Assembly: GCF_001577835.2 (NCBI RefSeq)
Contig: NC_029519.1
Location: forward strand, 76,037,999-76,101,998
From: Coturnix japonica
Taxonomy: Eukaryota; Chordata; Aves; Galliformes; Phasianidae
Length of the DNA stretch: 64,000 nucleotides
Direction of reading: 5' to 3'
The translations under genes and the position numbers were made by a program. The notes under the pieces are model-generated. The model was given only the letters and a program-made list of their open reading frames with translations. It had not been told where the DNA came from and made no database searches. Position 1 is the stretch's first letter, and each line of letters opens with the position of its first letter. Below, one piece after another: positions 1-12,336 of this stretch.

Positions 1-780
1 CAGCCCTGTTTAGCTTACTTTTTGGACCTTTTCCCTTTATTGATGCTTTTGGGAGGCCCTCATTCCAAAACCTCTAATGCCGTCGTTTTCTAGGATGAGT
101 TACTAAAAGCAACCGTTCTTCTGCATATGAAAACATACCATTATTTGCATGTTCGGTGTCTTTAATAACTCTTTTGTTCCTCTGTTTTAGGGGGTGGGGC
201 AGATGGGGGATCTTGAATTTCAGCAGTATTCTGATATAAACTTCCTCCAAGAGAGTGAAGGCAAAGAAGAAAAAGTCTTTGCAAGCCTGAAATGGAGTCA
301 AGGAGTGCTGGTTTTCTTGAGTTACTTGAAGGGACTGATGAAGGTGTTTATTCAAGACTTCTGGAGTGCTGCCAGCCTGTATATAAGGATGCAGCTCTGA
401 AGGCTCAGCATTACCTAGCATTTCTCATGCCATGTGACAAAAAATGCCCAATCCGAACCACCCCAAACTGTTATTATAGTGACATAAACATTGGATCCAT
501 GCACGGGAGAGATGAAGGGTTCCAAGAGCTGCTCCACAATCTTCTTTACTCAGAAATGAATGAGGGTGGGCAGTGATGGGAAGACATTTAGGGTTAAAAA
601 ACCTGCCGGCACATCACAGCAGCCAAGTCCAAGGTTTTGAGTGGTCATCTTGGATCTTTCTTGGGTTAAGAGGTTACAGGAAAGCTGGAGGCACCTACCC
701 AGATGCAGGCATTACCATAATTAGGAAACACTTAGAATACTGTCTAATTGATCTGTGAAGTTCACTGATGCCTTGTGACT
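1..780. other. No gene seen
   Basis: Only short overlapping open frames without recognisable protein motifs; no repeat family recognised. Probably intergenic. Confidence 0.5.
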
Positions 781-1010
781 GATGGTTGGATATTAGGAAA
801 AATGTGATGTCTGAAAGAGTAGTTGAGCGCTGGAACAGGGTGCCTATGGAGGTGGTGGAGTCACCATCCATGGAGATGTTCAAGAAACGTGGAGATGTGG
901 TACTTAGGAACATGGTTAGTGGGCAACATTTGTGGTAGATGGATGGTGGAGTGATGATCTCAGAGGTCTTTTGCAACCTTAATTAATGATTCTATGATTC
1001 TGTGATTCTA
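781..1010 (+). mobile_element. CR1 LINE, 5'-truncated
   Basis: Reads GGTTGGATATTAGGAAAAAT, then a TGGAACAGGGTGCC-type core, the GGAGATGTTCAAGAAACGTGG segment translated in CR1 as the end of ORF2, and a 3' tail of ATTCTATGATTCTGTGATTCT. Diverged relic. Confidence 0.85.
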
Positions 1011-4000
1011 ACTCTGGTTATGAACAGCTCCTGGCTTGTTTTCTAGCAGGTTGGGTGATGCTGAAGCAGTGTTTGGCAGTGGGGAATGTGCTACCTTTCT
1101 GTAAATGCAGGTTAAATCTCAGTAAATTGTGCTGCTGAGCTCTGCTGGACAACTGAAGGGCTGAGGGCTCCTGAAAAGCCAGGGACCATGGCTCATCAGG
1201 GATGTACTAATTCATTAAGCTACGACAATTCAATTCCAGTGATTTTCTTCTCATAGCCAACAAATCTTGCAGGAATCCACAAAAGAATTGCTTGTATTTG
1301 TAGCTAACAATATTAGGTGGTCATAATAACTAGTATTAAACAAGAACCAAGAGGTTTGGAAGCAGTCAAAATCTTCAGGGCTTAAACCAGTGACTGTGGA
1401 TTAGGAAGAAATGTCTCTGATGTTCAGCTATTCCTTATCTCTGGCACCTTATGTCTCCTGCAAGAGCATCTGCTCTTTGCCCAAGAAGGACTTGCCTGAG
1501 TGCAGCCCAATCTTGATTCAGCACAGGCATGAATGGGTCTCAACATTCTCAATGAACATCTCAACGTTCTCAATGCCACTGAACACCCTGGTGGTCGTCC
1601 ATCACTCCATACTGTCTTTCTCCACCTCATTTTCAACACATCACCTTTTGGCACCGGGGCTCAGGATCTACCCATCAAGGTGCTCGGAGATCTCCGAGCT
1701 GCCCTGGTTTTCTCAGTCCCTGACTTCCTCGATTAATAGCTGCTTTTATTACAGCTTCTATGACCAGCAAACAGAGCCCAGCTTTGGTTTTGTGGGCCAG
1801 CAGCACCACCTACAGCCGGCTCCCGCACTGCAACCTGCAGCAATGCACCCCTTCTTTTCTACCAGCAGCAGAGAAATAAAACAGTGACATAAATAATTTA
1901 CACGTGTTAGGGCGAAAGAGAGAAAGTGGAAAACTGAACAGCACCCCGGGGGCTGGAAGAGATGATGTGCAGCCATATACAGTTGGGGTAGTGTAATAAA
2001 AGCAGGGAGCCTTTATTACAACGTTTTGTACCCTTAGAGGCAAAAGGATGTGATTTTCTGGCTAAACGTGTTATCTGCTGATATCTTGTTCCCAGGTAGT
2101 ACTGTGTGTACATGGAGAAGAAAGCTCATCAGGTAGTAGGGCTACCAGGCTTGTAGAGTGCTTCCATCATGCACAAGCTGGGAAGTAGCTTGGTCAGAGG
2201 TACAAAAACAGCTGGCAACAGAGCCAGGAGCACTGCAGCCACTGCTTCCAATTGCCCAGCCAACAGAAGGGTCATTGCTACTTCCTCAGGGGCAAACAAA
2301 GAGAGTCACTGGGTTCAGTGTCCAATAAACATCCATCCAGCGCAGAACAAGGCTCCATGATGTGTTGGTGCTGTGCATAGGCCACTAATGGAGCAGAAAA
2401 TGGTACAAAATCACACTAACATGCTGTTGAAAGAAAGTAGGAGCAGCCCAGGGCATGGCTTCTCTGCAACAGATAACAATTTGAAAGATAAAGCTCTGAG
2501 ACATACCCCATGCACACAGATCTAGGGAGAAGCTCTGATGCTCCATCACTTTAAGCTCACCAGACTGTCCTTTGAGGCCTTCATCCATCTGAGGACCCAA
2601 TGTCATGGAAATGAGATAGATCCCACCAGCGCTAATTAGATGAAGCTGCTTAGAACAGAGATTGTACCTTGTCTGTACATCCATGGCTGTAACCTTGATG
2701 GGACCAGGACAGCTCCCAGCCCAGCCCATGGCTCTCTGTGGCCATAATGCCAAAGCAGAGAAAGGCAACCTGAACCAAGAGCTGTGTCCCATGTAGACAG
2801 TTTGGATTAAATTCTCCAATGCTGTTGAGCTGATGTCCTGAACATCCTGGAGGAAGCTGTCATATGCTGTGTGCTCTCAGGTCCACAGAAGCAGCAGCAA
2901 CAAGGTCCTGGAGCCACAACTGCAAAGCCAAAGCAGAGCTCCTGGGAGGAGGGAGAAAAGATCCCCTGGGAGATGATGAAGTGCCAGAACCACACCACGT
3001 TGGTCTCATTCACTCTCTGTGTCTCTGTCTGAGTAGTAAGGCACTGTACAGGAATAAATCAGCATAGCAATAGAGACATTAATTACAGCTAAATCTAGGC
3101 TGGAATAAAATTTATACATTTCTTTAACAGCCCAGTTTAAAACACACTTGAAACAATTTATGAGAGCAAGAGTTATATCAAAGATTAACCTGATTTTCAA
3201 AGGTTTTGAAATTTCCATCAAAATACAAAGGCAGGTAATGGAACAGATCCTGACCTCTATATCACAGCATAATCAACACTACCTCCTGTGCCAACACAGA
3301 GCCCTTCTGAGTGACTGCAATGTGCCCTTTTAACAAGAGGGAGAAATACAATTCTGTTCCCATTTCTCCTTGGCTGAGCAAAGCCACAGTGATAAATAAT
3401 GGGCATTTCAATGCTTGTGTGCAGTGAACCACATCCTTGGGCAAGCTAAGAACTATGAAGTACCTGAAAGTGCTAACCCTACATATGGGTACAGATACAC
3501 ATGTTCTGCTTTGTTAGCACTGGGTCAGATTTCCACTCTGCCTCTGCACCTGAGGAACTGCAGCTGCCATCCAGGATATAGGCTGGATACAGCCTCTGCC
3601 TTGCTCATAACTACAAGGTTCTCAGAGATGCACCCCTTATGACCAGATGCATCTGGGCTCACACTTGGATCCAGGTCACTGACTGCTTTTGTTATTATTA
3701 CAGTGCACCAGATGCTTAACTTCTCCTTCTCATGCACTCCACTCTTCACAGATAAAAGGTGTGCTCCTCCCCATGCACAGGAGCTGGGGACCTTGCTAGT
3801 TTTCCCATCCCTAATTTCCAAGCAGCATTGCAGATACCATCACAGGTGATGCAGTTTGAAGAGGACACCTTAATGAAGGAGGTGTAGAAGAACTGAAATA
3901 TTCCTTCGCACCCATGCTGTGATTCATTACCCAGAACCTACTCTTGCATCTGCTGCTACTGAGGACAGCAGCTATGAACCACAACCAAAGATGTGCTGTG

Positions 4001-6475
4001 TCCTCTCTCCTTGTTCATCCTCTTGTTTTAATGAGCCACTATGGCTTCCCCAACTCAGATAACAGGAACTTAGCACCCAGGGTCCAACTAGTCTAACAGA
4101 TACTTCCTACAAAGTGATAGGAAAGCCTGCAGTAGGCAACCTTGAAATAACCTCAGTTATTTCATATGTTGAGGGAGTTTGACTCAGAGTGTGTCTACAG
4201 GCAGAACCATGAAGACTCCTGTCCTTCAGAACACTCTTTCAAGTGAAAGAAGAGAGGTGAGAAACTGGGTTCTGAATCTTCCCCATCTCCTGTTTAGGCT
4301 CTGCTCATCTGCTGATTCGGGCAGAGCTGCCAGCCCCTGTCATGTCTTGCAACAGTGAATCCTACAAATCAGCCCATGCTTCGTGTGAATAATCCCCAAG
4401 CTGTGGTTCTTAAATGTAATCTAATCCCAGTTGTCAGAGTGCCTTCTCTTGTCAGTCTGCCCTCCTGCCAATGGCTTTTCTCCACCATTTATTGGCCATG
4501 ATCATCACTCACTGAATTGAGTGCATACCCAGCTGCAGACTAATCAAACCACCCAAATCTCACCAGTCTATACAGAATTTCAGGGTTTGCATTTGTTCAG
4601 TGTTTCATGAGATCCCTCCCTTCCCCATCTGCTCGTGGTCTTTTCTTCATGGCTTTCATGGTATTTATTGCAGACGCTTCATATCTTCACGCAGATTGAA
4701 AAGTTTGCCTGGAAAATAAGCACTTTGGCACATTTCCCCATTATATCCTATTCTCATGTCCTTCTGGAGCTTTATTCAGGAGAAATTGGAAAGCTCCAGG
4801 GGCTTCTGTCTTGAATCTCAGCTCAAACCTGAAGATGATTTAATTGTGGCAAAGCCTAAAGTCCTTATTACATCTTGATTTGGGATATTGCTCCACACCA
4901 AGTAAGAAGGCTCAGAGACGAAGCCTGGAGGTATACACTTTTCTCTATGCTGAATTTAATTTATAGTGTGTTGTCACGTAAAGAGCTGTTAAATGGAGTG
5001 CTAATCTTCTCCTTTAAGGGGGAGCTGTAATAACACAGGGGTGTTCGGTCTTGTGCAGTTGAACAAGCCAAGGCACAACACTTTGAGCCTTCTGCCCTAT
5101 AGTCAGTTAGAATGGACAGAAACACGTATTTTCAGATACTTTACAGATGCATACAGGGGAAAACTTGCTCTATGGTTTTATCATATACAGGTATATGCAG
5201 GGTATGGCTTTGTTTCACTGGTAGAAATCTCATGGTTGGTTGAAGAATCCAGGTGAGATTAGAGCATCTCCAAGGACCCCAGAACAGTATTCCTCAGTGA
5301 TGCTGCTGCAGATGCATGAGGACATGAGTAGGAAAAGGGTGGTAAGGTAGGTCAAAGGGCCAGATTTTCTGTCTTGCATATTGGCATTGGGTTCGTGGCT
5401 GCTCTTTGTTCCTAGTACTCATTACTTTCACATGGACCTTGAAACAGCACTTGGGATCTACTCATCAAGCTATAACCTTGCAGCCAAGTGGGCAGGTGAG
5501 ACTCTTAGCTCATGCTGAATGCTTTTGAGACATCATGGTGGGGCAGAAAAGCCTCAAAAGCACACAGTGAGAAGAACACCAAATTGTGATGGGAAGGGTG
5601 TGCATGCAGGGAGGGCATGTTTCTTGCAGGTCATAGTTCTAAGTATTCATGCGGTGGTAGTTTGGAATTCCTCATAGCCACAAGGCGCTATTTATAACAT
5701 TCATCAAAATAAACAGCCAACAAGAGGAACATCCCATCTGAAAACAGACAAACCAGCACACAGAAATACCACTCACTGTGCTGGTAGAACCCTTCTCCTG
5801 GCCTTTCTGCAAGAGGAAACACAGCAAATACAAACAAGGTCCCATGTACTATAAAATAACTTTCAACCTGTGCCACTATGCAGGAGACAGAAAGAGTCAG
5901 TAGAGGTAAAGATCCTACAAAGTTTAGCCAGGCTCAAGTCTACACAGCAAAGTATCATGGGATTTTAGTTCTATTTAAAACTTACCCAAAGAGAAGCAAG
6001 TGTCTAAATTATAGCACAAGCCAACAGAAACAAGACAAAAATATGTGAAAGTCAATGGAAACACATTGAGAGCTGACGGGCTTGTTGCCCAACACTGTCT
6101 GTTCCCTTAGAAATAGTTGGTCGTTTTTTTTCTGTTTTCAGATGTGTAAAAGAGTAGCTCAGAAGCAGCCAGAGAAAACCTGTTGGTTTTCATAAAGCAA
6201 ATCAATGAAAGCAAACATCTCTGCTCTCCTCAGTGTTCTTCCATCAGAAGAGTTTTGCATTTACAATATCTTGATGAATCTTTTTGTGTCAGGTGTCACC
6301 TTCATCTTTCAGCTGGCGGGCCAGTCAGACTCCAGCCAGGTTGACAGTAAGATGGTCAGACATTTGTGCCCTGTCTTGTCTAAGCTCTAAGCAACCTTCT
6401 CTCCTTACCCATGTCCATTGGAGGATACTATCTTAATTTCTTGTCGGGGTTTGTTTGTTTTGTTTTGTTTCTTAG
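1011..6475. other. Intergenic, no gene recognised
   Basis: About 5.5 kb without convincing coding sequence. The longest frames (1411-1887 plus strand, 2385-2819 minus strand) show no domain or codon pattern I recognise. A 21-bp direct repeat (TCTCAACATTCTCAATG-like) lies near 1539-1580. The stretch 4640-4930 is even in composition and free of repeats, and could be conserved non-coding DNA. Confidence 0.5.
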
Positions 6476-6555
6476 AATGAATGGCAATGCATTGGAACAG
6501 GCTGCCCAAGGAAGTGATGGAGTCACTGCCCCTGGAGGTGTTTTGCCTGTAATGA
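6476..6555 (+). mobile_element. CR1 fragment
   Basis: Short piece reading GCATTGGAACAGGCTGCCCA and then a GTGATGGAGTCACTGCCCCT-like segment, the CR1 core, with the tail missing. Confidence 0.7.
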
Positions 6556-6805
6556 TTCAGCAGTAATTTTCTTGGCTTAACTAACATTTACAGTAGTGTC
6601 TGCAGAGGTGCAGAGCTCTCAAGTATGAGCATCAGTAAAGAGCCCCGAGCCAATAATCCTGGAGACCAATCTGCTTAGCTACAGAGCCAGATCAGAGCTG
6701 GCCAATGGAAAAAGCGTCAAGTAAACAGGAATAGGGAGAGATAAATGAAACGAACTTTCTCCTTCATAGCTAAAGCGATAAAGAAGAACAAATAAACAAA
6801 GCAAA

Positions 6806-6834
6806 ATAATCATAATCATAATCATAATCATAAA
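6806..6834. repeat. (CATAAT)n microsatellite
   Basis: Four to five copies of a six-base CATAAT unit in an AT-rich background. Confidence 0.8.
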
Positions 6835-6983
6835 CACAAAGCAAGATTGGGTCAGTTTAGGTAATTTAAGATAGGAAATTAAGGCTAAATCAGGACTGAC
6901 TCAGTCCAGAAAAAGAAGGGTAGGCACAGCCATTCCCTATTTGCAATGACACAAGTTCTTATAAGTGATAAGCTAATGAGCTG

Positions 6984-7345
6984 AATCATTAGGGTTGGAA
7001 AAGGCCTCTAAGACCATCTAGTTCAACCATCAGCCCATGCTCACTATGTTTACTAACCATGCCCCTGAGTGCCACATCTCTGTGGTTCTTAAGCACCTCC
7101 AGGGACAGTGACTCCACCAGCTCCCTGGGCTGCCTGTTCCAGCATCTGACCAGAAAAAGTCATTCCTGATATCCAACCTGAACCTCCCTTGGTGCACCTT
7201 GAGGCCATTACCTCTTGTCCTAGAGCAGAGGTTGTTCAGGACCTTGCTGGCCCCAAAATACTCCCTTGCTGTCATCAAAATGTTCCCCACCTGTGGGGAA
7301 GCTCTTGATGCAAGGTCAGATCTGCAGCCCCAATTGGAGCACTGC
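6984..7345 (-). mobile_element. CR1 LINE, 5'-truncated
   Basis: On the plus strand it begins with the reversed CR1 3' end (AATCATTAGGGTTGGAAAAG), then GCACCTCCAGGGACAGTGAC and TGCCTGTTCCAGCATCTGAC. It continues into the ORF2 end (CTTGAGGCCATTACCTCTTG) before losing similarity. Confidence 0.85.
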
Positions 7346-8359
7346 GACTGTGCCCATACTGTATGCAGAAAGGCAAAACATAACTCCAGTTGTAGTCCAT
7401 GTCTTCACCACAGTTTTTACTCTTCACTTTGAGTTTAAAATAATTAAATAAATAAAGACAGAGAGAAAAATCTCCAGCGTAAAGCGCGTAAGTTACATCA
7501 GTATGTGGTCTGTGAAACGTGATGACAGAGGTCGGGCTAGAGCTGCTCAGGAGCTGCGTGTTAGCAGGCAAACCATGTAGAAACCAAGCAAAACGGTGCC
7601 AAGACTCCTGGGAGGGATGGATTTCCAGAGGTAAAAAAAACTTCAGAGCAATGTGGAAGCAAGCACAGAGTGCAGAACAGAGATGATAATGGGGCAAAGC
7701 AGAGAAAATGCAGACAAATCTGATTTTTCTGTCTCACCATGGAGAAAAGCATAAGAATTGAGTGCGGTGTGACTGCTAAGAATGATGTCCAAAGGAATGT
7801 GAAGGCTGAGGAGTCATTTGATGAGCACTGGAACTCCAGCAACCAGAAGAATGTGGAGAAATACTATTGTTTGGGGCTTTTTCTTTTCTTTGTTTAATTC
7901 ATTTCAAACCAAGGAATGGAGGAGGATGGAGGAGAGACTTCTGCTTCGCAGCTGAGAACTTGGCATCTGTGTGTAAATTGGGAAGCACAAACACTTCCTA
8001 GCATGAGGGAGAGCTCTTTGTGAGACCCAAGCTTTTCAGGAGGAATTACTGAGGGTAGTGGAGCTAAGCCTCCAAACAACAAAGCCAGCAGGTACACCCA
8101 AGGAATGGATGCAATCTGCACAACTTGAGTTGGACAATTACACAGCTTCAAGTGTAATTCAAGTGTAATTCAACAGAGAAACACAATGAGGAGATAAGCT
8201 GGGGAACATTCCATCACCAGGCACCGCAGTGATGCAGGAAAGAGAAGAAATAACAAGGTTCTACACAACAAAACAAGGGAAAGAGACTTACACTGTGTCC
8301 CCAGCTAGACCTTCATTGCCAGAAGTTAGGCAAGGATAATACAAGAGGTAATGGCATCA
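7346..8359. other. No gene seen
   Basis: Short open frames only. A 13-base direct repeat (TTCAAGTGTAATT) is present near 8146-8172. Nothing else recognised. Confidence 0.5.
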
Positions 8360-8592
8360 AGGTGCAGCAAGGAAGGTCCAGGTTGGATATTAGGAAAAAC
8401 ATATTCTCAGCAGGAGTGTTAATGCATTGGAACAGGCTGCCTGGAGAGGTGGTGGAGTCCTCATGCCTGGAGGTATTGAAGAACTGTGGGGATGTGGCAC
8501 ACATTGACATGCCTAATGGGCATGGTGGGGATGGGCTGATTGTTGAACCAGATGATCTTAGAGATCTTTTCCAACCTTAATGATTGTATGAT
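8360..8592 (+). mobile_element. CR1 LINE, 5'-truncated
   Basis: AGGTTGGATATTAGGAAAAA, GCATTGGAACAGGCTGCCTG, GAGGTGGTGGAGTCCTC and the 3' end TTTTCCAACCTTAATGATTG identify a CR1 copy on the plus strand. Confidence 0.88.
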
Positions 8593-9835
8593 GCTATTCC
8601 AAGGAGAAGGACAAGACAAGGAGGATGCAGTCTTGGACCATGGCCCCACTGGGCAGAGTTGGAACAGCTTGACCTCAACATCCCAGGCCCTGAAGGAAGA
8701 TCTTGCGTCCTAAAGACAATGTGAATATGAAGCAACCAAAGGCTGACAGCTCTTCTGCTGGTTGCTTTATGTGTCCCACAGGTAACACCCAAAGAGGCAT
8801 CACAGTGTCAATCAGGAACTAATGTGAGGGCTGAAGGACCATAGCCCCTGATATTGCTCAGCCACTTGTTGGCAAACCCAAGGCAGCCCCATTGCTGGAT
8901 GGCAGGGAGCATTTTAGAGCATATTCAGCTTTATTACTGGACAGCGGCTTGTTACATGTGCACAAAGGTTTCTGTTTGTTCCTGTTGTTGCAATGTTTAT
9001 TCCCCAAACTCTCCCAATAGTGAGCTTTTCACAAAGTGTTTCCCCAGCAGTGGGAACTACTTAGCGCGAGGCAAACACAAGATAAACATCCTTCACATCC
9101 TGCACTGGTCCTAACCCCTCGGAGCTGGCTGTTACCTCCTTCAGAGCCATTTAGCGCAACTTAATCAAAGTTAAAAACGATACTGTGTGACTTTATTTTT
9201 TGTACTCGCTCAGCGAGCTTTTATTGGCAGCGTCTGCCAGGAGCTGAGCTGCTGCCAAATTCCCAGGTTATATTGCTCCAGGATGGGCAAACAAAGAAAG
9301 CCTATTTAAAGTCTCTTGGAGGCAAATAAGGTAAAAACATAAGAAAAAGAAATAAAACAATGTGTAATTATTTGTTTCCTTTATGAAAGACCTCCCTTGG
9401 AGTCTTTTGAAATCTGCTCACGTTTCCACCTACGAAAGTCACCCGAGTGTATTATTTAATATTAATAGACATTCCTGAACCAGACTGTCGCAACCAGAGG
9501 CAAAAAATCCTGGGGAAAGAGGCTATCTATATTTTATTTCATATTAAACTTTCTGGGCCAAAATAGCAACTCCATCTCCTTGGCTTTCACGGCAGTCCTT
9601 ATTGCTTCATATCACAGCTGAAAACAATTCTGTGTTTAAATTAGATTATATTAGTTATGGGCTTAATATTAATTAAGCATTTTATATCCACTAGAACTTG
9701 ATACCCCTATTAACAATGCTTACCTTTACATGCACAAGCTGGTCTCCTAATGTTTGGTATTTCTACACCATGACTGCTGTTTTCTTGTGCCATTTTGTTA
9801 CTATTGCTGCTACCTGTGTGACCTGGTACAGGGAA
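8593..9835. other. Intergenic; AT-rich stretch 9100-9720
   Basis: No gene recognised. Positions 9100-9720 are repeat-free and rich in homeodomain-like AT motifs (TTAATATTAATTAAGC, TTATTTAATATTAATAG). That is the look of conserved non-coding DNA, but it cannot be shown without alignment. Confidence 0.35.
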
Positions 9836-9903
9836 CCTCCTTTGGCAGGGGGGTTGGACTAGATGATCTATGGAGGTCCCTTTCAACCCCTATGGTTCTG
9901 TGA
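9836..9903 (+). mobile_element. CR1 3' end fragment
   Basis: Contains GGGGGGTTGGACTAGATGAT and GGTCCCTTTCAACCCCTATG, the last part of a CR1 element before its tail. Confidence 0.75.
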
Positions 9904-10861
9904 TTACAATTCAACAACCCTGTGATCCTGAATACACATTTCTATTCAAAATAAGCTCCTGGCATTAAAAGGCCTTAATTACACTTTCTGCTTCTTCCAC
10001 TTCCAGAAGGGGCAGAGCAATGCATAACTCTTGTAGAGCACAGTGCAAAAATGTGATGGGGGGGGTTTCCTGGGTAGGGAGGTGAGGAGAGGAGGAGAAA
10101 AAAAGAGGGAGAGGTGCAGATAGGATGAGAAAGAAGAGAGAACAAAGAAGAGGGAAGAGAGAAGGAGAAAGGAGGGGAAAATCTCCCCGATGGACAACGA
10201 TACTTGGCAGTATTTTGGAGCTGAAGTGCCTCCTCCTGTCACCAGCACAACACAGTGTACTTTCGACAAAGCAAAAATGCACATGCAGTTCCTTGGCAAA
10301 TGGAATGAACTGTTGATGTACAGACAAACAGGTTTTTTGAGCATATGTTTTTTGAACTCCCAAGAAACTGCAACTTATCTGGTGTTGTTGTTGTTGTGTT
10401 TTTTTTCAGGTCACCTCCAATTTATTATGCAGAGTCAGTCACTTTCTGGTGTGTACAAATCCGAGTCACAGAAAGCATTAAAATAGAAACCCAACCTCTC
10501 TCCCAGCATAAAAGTCTACCAGGAAGAAAAAGAGCAAAGAAAAGCTTCTTGTTTCCACACCAGTGGCTGCAAAGAAGAGATTAGAAAGAAAATAAAGTCC
10601 CTGTTTTGCTGGTCCCTCATTCAGCAAGTTTTGCTCTGAAGGAGACTCTTGAAACTTGGTTAAGAAGCTTGAAAACTCTAGGTCTTAGCAAAATTCAAGT
10701 GGGATTAAAACGTGCAGTTCTCCAGCATGACATATATAAACAGTTGACTCAGCAAGGCCAGTTTCTTAGCTCCACTGACTTCCGTGTGAGATGTTCTGTG
10801 AGGATGGATGTGTATTTGAATAAGATGGAGACAAGGAATCTGGAGTTTGCTCCAAGGAGCT
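9904..10861. other. No gene seen
   Basis: Contains the purine-rich tract listed separately and a short (GTT)n run near 10381. The open frames at 9965-10586 owe their length to the biased composition. Confidence 0.5.
10073..10184. repeat. Purine-rich tract
   Basis: About 110 bases almost free of pyrimidines on the plus strand (GA-rich simple sequence), with a few C/T interruptions. Confidence 0.8.
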
Positions 10862-11165
10862 CATAGAATCATTTGAGTTGGAAGGGACACTTACAGGTCA
10901 CCTTGTCCAACTCTGCTGCAATGAACAGGGACACCTACAGCTTGTCCATGTTGCTCAGTGCTCTACCTGTTGCCCAGTGTACCACAATGACCATTTTGAG
11001 CAAGAAGTCCTGCATTCTGCAGACATTCAGCATGACATCAGTCTTTGAGAGTCTCAGGCTTTGAAACCTATTGATTTCTCTCTGCAATTCACTCTCTGCT
11101 CCTGCTGCAATTGATCTGTGGCTCTAATCCATGAGGATATCTTGTGCCACTTCCCTGGTTCTCAT
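10862..11165 (-). mobile_element. CR1 LINE, degraded
   Basis: Begins CATAGAATCATTTGAGTTGG, then GAAGGGACACTTACAGGTCA, the reversed CR1 3' end. Similarity then fades through the CTTGTCCATGTTGCTCAG region; the far end is uncertain. Confidence 0.75.
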
Positions 11166-12144
11166 TGTGATGGAGTGATCAGCTCCCTGCCGGCCTAATA
11201 AGAAAGCTGAAAGTGGCCTATTGGTCCCTGTACAGAGCTGTGAAGAGGGAGGTGTGAATGGGAGGCAGGTGGAGCGGCACCCATTTGCTTCATATAAATA
11301 TTCATTTATGGAGTCTTTGTAAAGTTACCTCTGGAATAGTAACTTTCATTGCAGTGTTAGCAAAATACAGCTCAGGGGTGCATGTTCATCACCTGCCATC
11401 TCATGTGCAAAACACAGCATGGAGAGAAGGAACAGCACTCAGGTCTTCGTCACAGCCATGTGCCTCATTCCCACTGCAATCCATGAGAATGACACAACCA
11501 ACCCCTATGAGAAACATGGCCTCATCACTTTCCATGTACGACAGACATAAAGAAACTTATCCTGGGCCTATTTATCACTATTACCTGGATGATGGTTGTT
11601 TCTCTTGGTGCTGACCCTGTCCTATGGCTCTCACAATGGGAATGAAGCAAACTGAGAGCGTGTAGTTCTACAGCCAACATGGAAACCTAACTCTCAGCTA
11701 CATGCTGTAGATGATATGGATATTTAATCTCGTAACTTGTTTTGAGTGTCCCAAGGGAAGAGAGGAAGAAGTAAGTGTTTTCACTTATTCTTTTTTAATT
11801 GCAAGAATTCCAACTGTAATCCCTTCTATCCTTTTCATTAACATTCTCTGGATTCCACAGCCATAAAACACAGCAAAAATGTAACTGCAAGATGCAGACT
11901 GAATTAATTGCTTCATTGGTTGCCAGGAATATAAAAGCTCCCATCAATTATATTCCTTACAAAGCTGAGAAACTGGATATCACTGTGAGCAAAGCAAGGA
12001 ACGAACTGCACAAGTTTCATACCTGGACAGGCGTGAAGCTGCTTTTCTCCCTGTCCATCCACACAATTGAGCTGAAGATCACATATAGCAGCTGTGCAAA
12101 GGCTTTTTAGCTGGTGAGAACTCCTGTTTAGGCACAGTTTGTTT
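11166..12144. other. No gene seen
   Basis: Open frame at 11258-11614 without recognisable motifs. No repeat recognised. Confidence 0.45.
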
Positions 12145-12336
12145 AGGATAGTGAAGCACTGGCACTGGTTGCCCAGAGAAGTGGTAGATACTTTGCCATC
12201 CCCAGAAACATTCAAGGTCAGGCTGGACAGGGGCATTAAACACCTGATGGAGCTGTAGGTGCCCCTGCTCATTGCAGGGAAGTTGGATTGGATGACCTTT
12301 AAACATCCTTTCCAATGTAAATGACTCTATGATTAT
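12145..12336 (+). mobile_element. CR1 LINE 3' end
   Basis: Reads GAAGCACTGGCACTGGTTGC, AACATTCAAGGTCAGGCTGG, GTTGGATTGGATGACC and ends AAATGACTCTATGATTAT. Plus-strand CR1 relic of a more diverged type. Confidence 0.82.

Noticed and set aside
1411-1887. 158-aa plus-strand frame
   Set aside because: No domain, no splice context and no family resemblance; similar-sized frames occur on the other strand of the same stretch.
2385-2819. 144-aa minus-strand frame
   Set aside because: Composition is not protein-like and no motif was recognised; likely chance.
9965-10363. 132- and 121-aa minus-strand frames
   Set aside because: They run through the purine-rich tract, whose composition removes stops; Ser/Pro/Phe low complexity only.
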